The notes under the pieces: generated by a model
Seen by the model: the letters and a program-made list of their open reading frames with translations, nothing else
What the model was told of the DNA's origin: nothing
Databases searched by the model: none
Source of the DNA: Oscillospiraceae bacterium
GTDB taxonomy: Bacteria; Bacillota; Clostridia; Oscillospirales; Ruminococcaceae
Assembly (NCBI GenBank): GCA_031260665.1
Contig: JAISLD010000036.1
Span: 100,518 to 164,517 of the forward strand
Length of the DNA stretch: 64,000 nucleotides
Direction of reading: 5' to 3'
Shown: in pieces, positions 59,597 to 64,000 of the stretch
Position numbering within the stretch: position 1 is the first letter of the stretch
How the letters are laid out: every line of letters begins with the position of its first letter
Position numbers and translations under genes: made by a program

Positions 59597-61246
59597 ATGG
59601 CTACAATTCACATAACAGACCAAGCAGGGCTTGCCGCGATGACCGACGGCAACGACTACATCTTAGACAATGACATCACCCTCAATAACTGGCCAATGAT
59701 TATAATTCTGAGCGATGTCACAATCGACGGGCAAGGGCACACGATTTCCGGCTTAACAGAGCCGCTTGTAGGTACATTAAGGAACTCAATCGTGAAGTAC
59801 CTCACGCTTAACGTAAACATTAGCGCAAACGGCGGCGCTATTGCAACCAACGCGAGCGGCGTTACAATCGAGAATAACACGGTAAACGGCGCGGTGTACG
59901 GCGCAGGTTTTATCAGAATCATTACCGGCGATAACAATTACGTTCTTGGCAACACCAACAACGCGACAATCACCGGTTCAAATTATTACACTGCCGGAAT
60001 TATCGGTAGCGTCAACGCCGACGACATTACGATTGACGGCAACGTAAACAATGGCAGAGTCAACGGCGGATACGCTGTATCGGGCGGTATTGTCGCAATG
60101 TTGGACAATATCTCGGGCGTCACCGCAAACTACACAGTAACCAACAACGTCAATTACGGGGAGGTGAACAATGGAACACAAACCGGCGGCATTGTCGGTG
60201 AAACGCACAGCGGCGTTGTTAGCAAAAACAAAAATTACGGCGTCATCAGTGGTTGGGGAGGACAAGGCGGCGTTGTAGGAGTTGTCAAGGGTGCGGATGT
60301 TGACGACAACGAGAACTACGCAAATGTCACCGCTTCCGGAAGCTCTGCGGGCGGTATCATCGGTAGCGCCGAAGCAGGAACTAAAGGCGCGAGAATTGTC
60401 GGCAACAAAAGTTTTTGCGGCACAATAACGGCGAACGGAGAAAACGCGGGCGGCATCGTCGGTTATGCAAACGGATATGAAACCAGCACGACCGGCTTTA
60501 TAGAAGAAAACCAATCATTTGCAACAAAGATTATAACTACAACCAATGTTGGGCGAATTGTCGGTCTTATCAGAGATGACGCCATCTCGCCGGACTGGGT
60601 TTTGTCGGACAACTACTCATCGCCCGATACGTTGCTTGTCGGCAACAATTTACCGCAAGGCGGCATTGATTACAACAACGCCACGGTTGACCCAAACACC
60701 GACCCTCAATATGGCGATGAGCAAATCCAAGGCGCAAATATTTCTTGTCCTCAAGGCGAGTATCTTGACGGTTGCAACGGTTGTGTGCGACTCGGCGATG
60801 TGGTCGTGGATTTCGACAGCAACGGAGGCACAGGCATTCCTCCGCAAGAATTAGTTGAAGGCGATTATGCGACTGAGCCGCCAACGCCAACGCGCGACTG
60901 TGACATCTTCCTCGGCTGGTTTTTCGATGATGCTGAGCAACCGTTTGATTTTGAAACCACGCCGATTACTGAAAACATCACGCTCCACGCGCAGTGGCTT
61001 GATGAGCCGTGTCCGCCCGAGCCGCCTGTAAAAAAGTTGACTGTGAAGTTTAATTCTTGCGGCGGAAGTTGCGTTGCAAATCAGATTGTTTCAGAGGGCG
61101 AGAAAGCGGTTGAACCTAAAACGCCGATACGTTGCGGGTATGTTTTTGTTGGGTGGTACAGCGGTTGCAAGAAGTATGATTTTAATGCGGCAGTGACGAA
61201 AGATGTGACGCTTTACGCCAAGTGGGCGAGGAAGTGTGGGCGCTGA
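59597..61246 (+). CDS. GLUG-repeat beta-helix protein with two C-terminal InlB B-repeats
   Basis: 549 residues with no signal peptide or anchor. Residues 1-370 or so are turns of a beta-helix, with recurring GGIVG motifs (TGGIVGETHSG, AGGIIGSAEAG, AGGIVGYANGY) typical of GLUG repeats. Two InlB B-repeats follow, VVDFDSNGGTGIPPQELVEG...FLGWFFDD and LTVKFNSCGGSCVANQIVSEG...FVGWYSGC. Cys-rich toward the end. GLUG/InlB proteins are normally secreted adhesins; the lack of a signal and the prophage lysis genes next to it suggest a phage-linked protein or a non-classical export route. AAAGGAG before the ATG. Confidence 0.8.
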   Translation: MATIHITDQAGLAAMTDGNDYILDNDITLNNWPMIIILSDVTIDGQGHTISGLTEPLVGTLRNSIVKYLTLNVNISANGGAIATNASGVTIENNTVNGAVYGAGFIRIITGDNNYVLGNTNNATITGSNYYTAGIIGSVNADDITIDGNVNNGRVNGGYAVSGGIVAMLDNISGVTANYTVTNNVNYGEVNNGTQTGGIVGETHSGVVSKNKNYGVISGWGGQGGVVGVVKGADVDDNENYANVTASGSSAGGIIGSAEAGTKGARIVGNKSFCGTITANGENAGGIVGYANGYETSTTGFIEENQSFATKIITTTNVGRIVGLIRDDAISPDWVLSDNYSSPDTLLVGNNLPQGGIDYNNATVDPNTDPQYGDEQIQGANISCPQGEYLDGCNGCVRLGDVVVDFDSNGGTGIPPQELVEGDYATEPPTPTRDCDIFLGWFFDDAEQPFDFETTPITENITLHAQWLDEPCPPEPPVKKLTVKFNSCGGSCVANQIVSEGEKAVEPKTPIRCGYVFVGWYSGCKKYDFNAAVTKDVTLYAKWARKCGR

Positions 61247-61287
61247 TTTCAAAGCGCACAATAAAATTAGAACAAAATAAAACAGTT

Positions 61288-61316
61288 AAAGTTCGTCAAT
61301 TGGCGAGCTTTTTCTT
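61288..61316 (+). terminator. Terminator of the GLUG-repeat gene
   Basis: AAAGTTCGTC-AATT-GGCGAGCTTT, 10-bp stem with G-T pairs, then TTTCTTT. Confidence 0.75.
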
Positions 61317-61368
61317 TATAAATTGCTTTGTTATTCGTTAAATACGTCATTTTTACAGGGAGAATAAC

Positions 61369-61503
61369 GGAATTAGCACCGGAAAATTCGTCGTCCGAGC
61401 GGTGCGTCCAATTCGTGAAACCGTTGCGTTCGGCGTAATCTTCCAATAATTGCCGTTGATTGAGAATAGAGCCGGAGACCCCGTTAAGTTCGTCGGTCCT
61501 ACA
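61369..61503 (-). pseudogene. Serine recombinase N-terminal fragment
   Basis: The minus strand encodes DELNGVSGSILNQRQLLEDY, then AERNGFTNW and HRSDDEFSGAN, which matches the start of large serine recombinases (SNSIxNQRxLLxDYAxxxGF...DDGxSGxNF). There is no start codon in frame despite AAGGAG at about 61509-61504, the first residues with the catalytic Ser are lost, and the similarity stops after the DD-FSGAN motif. A vestige of an integrase or transposon. Confidence 0.72.
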
Positions 61504-61549
61504 CTCCTTGAATTGTGCGGGCGTTTGCCCGCGATTGTTTTATGTGGAC

Positions 61550-61578
61550 ATTATATCACGATTTTATCCTTTTGTCAA
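61550..61578 (-). promoter_or_regulatory. Perfect consensus promoter upstream of the recombinase remnant
   Basis: On the minus strand: TTGACA (61578-61573), 17 bp, TATAAT (61555-61550), followed by a CGGGCAAACGCCCG hairpin. Nothing else is evident in the remainder of the 61247-61720 spacer. Confidence 0.75.
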
Positions 61579-61720
61579 GCTCAATGATATCGCCGTTTTA
61601 GCGGGTTTTAGGCAGTTTAAGAAGCTCTAAAAACCTCTAAAAAGCTAACGGTTAGTAACAAGTGAGTAACACGAACCCGCACAGAATAAGCCTTAAATCG
61701 TCCCCATCATATTATCAGAT

Positions 61721-62074
61721 TTAGGTACTCGTGGTTGTCTCGCCGGAAACATATTCTTTGAGCTTTGCGTTCGCCGCCCACTTGGTTTTAGCGTAAACTA
61801 CAATCTCGTCAATGAGATTGTCAATCTCTTTCCGAGTTATGATAAAGCGCAGTATTGCGGGGAGCTTGTCGTATATCCATTCCACGACCGCCGCCTTTTT
61901 AAGCTCTCCTGTACCGCAGCCGAACTCCTGCTCAGCTTTCGTCACGAGCCGGAACAAGATTTCTTTCAGAAAAGAGACCTCGCCGCGCTTGAACAGCACC
62001 ACCACGGCTATCGCCGCCGCGACCACTATGAGAACCGAATCCCAATAGGTCATTAAAAAGTTAAGTATGTTCAT
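61721..62074 (-). CDS. Phage holin, LL-H family
   Basis: 117 residues: one N-terminal membrane helix (SVLIVVAAAIAVVVLF), then a conserved helical domain, TKAEQEFGCGTGELKKAAVV and YDKLPAILRFIITRKEIDNLI, the pattern of LL-H-type holins, which open the membrane for endolysin release. It overlaps the preceding gene by four bases and is last in the lysis cassette. Confidence 0.78.
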   Translation of the reverse strand: MNILNFLMTYWDSVLIVVAAAIAVVVLFKRGEVSFLKEILFRLVTKAEQEFGCGTGELKKAAVVEWIYDKLPAILRFIITRKEIDNLIDEIVVYAKTKWAANAKLKEYVSGETTTST

Positions 62075-62385
62075 CCTACTGAACCCCCAGTATTTATATT
62101 AGGAACTTCTTCCTTGATGTCGTTTCCGCTGGCATCGTTCACAATCCGCAGACCGTGTTTGTTAAGACTTGCATCACGGAATCCGCAGAGAGCGAAATAC
62201 CCGCCTGTGGCAAACCCGCCGTAAATCGTAACGATAGCAACGGACAGGTCGGAAATTGGCATCTTGTCGAGCAACGACAAGATAATGTTCGCGATAAAAA
62301 CAACTGCCACTAAACTATCCGCGAAAACAACATGGAGCTTAGAGAACTCGCGTTTTTTCTTCTTTGAACGTCTGCTTCGAGCCAT
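62071..62385 (-). CDS. Phage-type small membrane protein
   Basis: 104 residues with a Lys/Arg-rich N-terminus (ARSRRSKKKKREFSKLH) and two membrane helices (residues 22-42 and 48-70). It lies between the endolysin and holin genes and is probably a second holin or antiholin, on position and topology only. Confidence 0.65.
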   Translation of the reverse strand: MARSRRSKKKKREFSKLHVVFADSLVAVVFIANIILSLLDKMPISDLSVAIVTIYGGFATGGYFALCGFRDASLNKHGLRIVNDASGNDIKEEVPNINTGGSVG

Positions 62386-62401
62386 CCGTCACACCTCCTT
62401 A

Positions 62402-63172
62402 TTAAACACGCTGAGTGAAGTCAAGCGAAATCCACCCCGCACCGCTCTTGAGTTTACCCCAATTCTTCGCGCCTGTACCTGTCGGTTCTCCAATAATGGT
62501 ATAAACCTCGCCGTTTTTGACGGTCGTAGTCACCTTCGAGTCGGTGGTCGGCTGCGCTCTCACGTTGAGAACGCTTGCCGTGACCTTTACAAGATAAGAC
62601 GTAGTGACCGTAGGAGAGGTAACGGTAGGAGTAGTGGCAGAAGACGTACCAAGACGCTTATTTACCTCGTCTGAGATGTAGCCGTGCTTGTTGTATAGAT
62701 AATCTCCGGGGCATGACTTCGCGGCAAACCAACGGTGAACCGTCATATTCTGCTTGTCCACCTGCCCCACGAGCTTCTTGTCGTTCTGCCAAAGCAGTTT
62801 CTTAATGTTGTTGCGTTTGCAGATGTCCGCGCACAACTCAATCAGAGCGGCGAGAGCTTTGTCGGAGACGTGCCACGGCTCTTTGTTCTCGTCATTCGCC
62901 ACCTCGATTGTGACGGCTCGATTATCGTTTTCACTGTTGCTACTGCACCACGAACGGTCAGACTCGTTGACATAAAGCCCGACGCGCCCATCCGTACCTA
63001 CGCCGTAATTGCTCGACGCTTGCCGCGCAGTTGGGGCGAAAATCTCTCCGCACGTTTCAATGGTGCAGTTCCCCGCCATACAATGTATCGTAATGGTGTC
63101 AATGGTGTGATTGCGCGGTTTTGTGCAGTTCGGGGAAAGTTTCGTATAGCTTACCAGTGCGCTGTTGCTCAT
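62402..63172 (-). CDS. Phage endolysin: N-acetylmuramoyl-L-alanine amidase with SH3 domain
   Basis: 256 residues. The N-terminal Amidase_2 domain has the first zinc His in TITIHCMAG, AVTIEVAND, and the second zinc His plus Lys-Cys-Pro-Gly in TVHRWFAAKSCPGDYL. A Thr/Pro/Ser/Val-rich linker follows, then an SH3_3 wall-binding domain (LVKVTASVLNVRAQPTTDSK...WGKLKSGAGWI). ATG at 63172 has GGAGGA upstream. The first 74 bases overlap the upstream gene in another frame. Confidence 0.9.
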   Translation of the reverse strand: MSNSALVSYTKLSPNCTKPRNHTIDTITIHCMAGNCTIETCGEIFAPTARQASSNYGVGTDGRVGLYVNESDRSWCSSNSENDNRAVTIEVANDENKEPWHVSDKALAALIELCADICKRNNIKKLLWQNDKKLVGQVDKQNMTVHRWFAAKSCPGDYLYNKHGYISDEVNKRLGTSSATTPTVTSPTVTTSYLVKVTASVLNVRAQPTTDSKVTTTVKNGEVYTIIGEPTGTGAKNWGKLKSGAGWISLDFTQRV

Positions 63173-63578
63173 TTTTGTCCTCCGTTCCCGAAAACCGTAT
63201 TTCAAGTTTTCGCAAGTCGCTAATCACTTTGTCTATGAAGCTGTTACCTTTTAACCGCTTGTACTCGGTGTACAAATCCTCCGCGCACTCCAATTCATAG
63301 GACGTAATGCACATTCGTATTAGTGCGTCACGATGTAGTCGCGTCAACGTGTACTTGATTTGTTGCTTGGTGGCGTATGTGTTGTGGCTCAACTCCTCCT
63401 TGATTGGTGCTTGCCCATCTTTCAACTGCTTAACCTCAGTGAGCAAATTTTCAAGGTTTGCGTCCGTTTTGTCGTGCTTTTTGTCGTGCGACTTTCCGTT
63501 TTGAATTATCGTGACAAGCACACCGCCACTGCCGAACAGCACGATAAGTGCGGTTACAATAACCTGTGTCCAGTCCAT
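63099..63578 (-). CDS. Phage-type membrane/coiled-coil protein (XhlA-like position)
   Basis: 159 residues: one N-terminal membrane helix (VIVTALIVLFGSGGVLVTII), then a coiled coil (KKHDKTDANLENLLTEVKQL) and a helical C-terminus. Typical of the gene before an endolysin in Clostridia phages; exact role unknown. Its end overlaps the endolysin start by 74 bp in a different frame, so translation is likely coupled. Confidence 0.7.
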   Translation of the reverse strand: MDWTQVIVTALIVLFGSGGVLVTIIQNGKSHDKKHDKTDANLENLLTEVKQLKDGQAPIKEELSHNTYATKQQIKYTLTRLHRDALIRMCITSYELECAEDLYTEYKRLKGNSFIDKVISDLRKLEIRFSGTEDKNEQQRTGKLYETFPELHKTAQSHH

Positions 63579-63612
63579 AAAAGTTACCTCCTGTCAAATA
63601 TTATCTGGCGCG

Positions 63613-63918
63613 TCAAGCTTCTTCTGTCCAACCGTACACGCCGGGTTCCCAGATGTTGCTGTTTATGTCAGAAGTCCAAGTCTTGCCGTTGTGAGAAACG
63701 CTATCGCCCTTTTGATAGGCATCGTGCGCGCCAAGCGGTTGCGTCCAAATCCTTGTACCATCCTCCTGAAACCCGATTTTCGAGAATAGCGAGGGCGCGG
63801 TACCGGGAGACCAATCGGATTGAGAGGTATGCGCTTGCGCCACCGTCCAAAGCTGAGTCTCGCCGTCTGCGTTCACACCGTATTTTGCAGTGCAAAGGAA
63901 TAATCCCGACCACGACAA
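63613..63918 (-). CDS. Phage carbohydrate-binding (chitin-binding type 3-like) protein, 5'-truncated
   Basis: About 90 residues of a phage structural or lysis-associated protein: YGVNADGETQLWTVAQAHTS, then PLGAHDAYQKGDSVSHNG and WEPGVYGW, a carbohydrate-binding fold (ChtBD3/CBM5-12). The family's N-terminal part is missing: upstream of about 63882 the minus strand is simply the reverse of another gene (antirepressor, plus strand). The nominal TTG start at 63918 therefore is not a real N-terminus. Confidence 0.65.
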   Translation of the reverse strand: MSWSGLFLCTAKYGVNADGETQLWTVAQAHTSQSDWSPGTAPSLFSKIGFQEDGTRIWTQPLGAHDAYQKGDSVSHNGKTWTSDINSNIWEPGVYGWTEEA

Positions 63919-64000
63919 TCGCTAAGGATTACGGCAAATCGGCAATGTGGCTTAATAGCAATCTCCACGAACTCGGCGTTCAGTTCAAAGTCGGCGACAC
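63882..64000 (+). CDS. Phage antirepressor (KilAC-type domain), fragment running off the window
   Basis: Open + frame reading ILQCKGIIPTTTIAKDYGKS, then AMWLNSNLHELGVQFKVGDT, the beginning of a KilAC/ANT antirepressor domain (IAKDYGMSAxxLNxxLHxxGVQYK). No start precedes it: to the left the DNA encodes the carbohydrate-binding protein on the other strand. So the gene is 5'-truncated at about 63880, where two prophage genes have been joined head to head. Confidence 0.6.
   Translation, partial: MLQCKGIIPTTTIAKDYGKSAMWLNSNLHELGVQFKVGD

Overview
The window looks like one chromosomal segment of an endospore-forming, anaerobic member of the Clostridia, probably an uncultured Oscillospirales-type lineage. 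The grounds are spoIIE, spoIIP, spoIID and a yaaL-bofA pair, a V/A-type ATP synthase in place of the F-type, a CoA-dependent 2-oxoacid:ferredoxin oxidoreductase, a meso-diaminopimelate-type MurE, and gene neighbourhoods typical of Firmicutes (rplI-dnaB, tilS-hpt-ftsH). Coding DNA is moderately GC-rich and the spacers are AT-rich. Vegetative promoters are unusually close to consensus: several are TTGACA, 17 bp, TATAAT. I saw no rRNA, tRNA or CRISPR.

Layout. 1-3190 (+): a 5'-truncated family 2 glycosyltransferase and a membrane acyltransferase whose 5' end carries eight copies of a heptanucleotide. 3240-12809 (-): a reduced division and wall (dcw) cluster, mraZ-rsmH-ftsL-spoVD/ftsI-murE-mraY-ftsW-murG, lacking murF, murD, murC, ftsQ and ftsZ. 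12889-15470 (-): four-subunit 2-oxoacid:ferredoxin oxidoreductase. 15634-21679 (-): P-loop ATPase, ftsH, hpt, tilS, dnaB, rplI. 21811-21942 (-): an isolated transcription unit with perfect promoter and terminator, read here as a new small RNA. 22242-24512 (-): spoIIE. 24901-34093 (+): nine-gene V-type ATP synthase operon. 34164-40387: lipoprotein hydrolase, spoIIP, a flavoprotein, and a VTC/DUF4956/beta-helix lipoprotein set. 40443-44567 (-): four-gene operon of membrane proteins, a lipoprotein and a cyclic-nucleotide-binding/DUF2225 protein. 44711-46852: spoIID, yaaL, bofA, and convergent queT with a structured leader. 47174-54044 (+): typA, a diguanylate cyclase, a Bax-inhibitor-1 protein and recG, followed by a 66-bp tandem repeat. 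54281-58994: a DUF3892 protein, a split-lobe solute-binding receptor, an unknown protein, an RCC1-like lipoprotein and a copper-chaperone-like protein. 58995-64000: degenerate coding remnants, a GLUG/InlB-repeat protein, a serine recombinase remnant and a prophage lysis cassette that abuts an oppositely oriented antirepressor fragment.

Three families of short intergenic repeats are scattered through the spacers: family A (about 110-140 bp with terminal inverted repeats, MITE-like), family B (long hairpins GTGTTCTCTC...GAGAGAACAC) and family C (GTTAAATT...AATTTAAC palindromes).

The observations most worth following are the heptamer-gated acyltransferase (candidate phase variation), the roughly 97-nt small RNA rich in anti-Shine-Dalgarno sequence, the structured queT leader that may be a divergent preQ1 riboswitch, the mraZ leader palindrome, and the split-lobe receptor locus.
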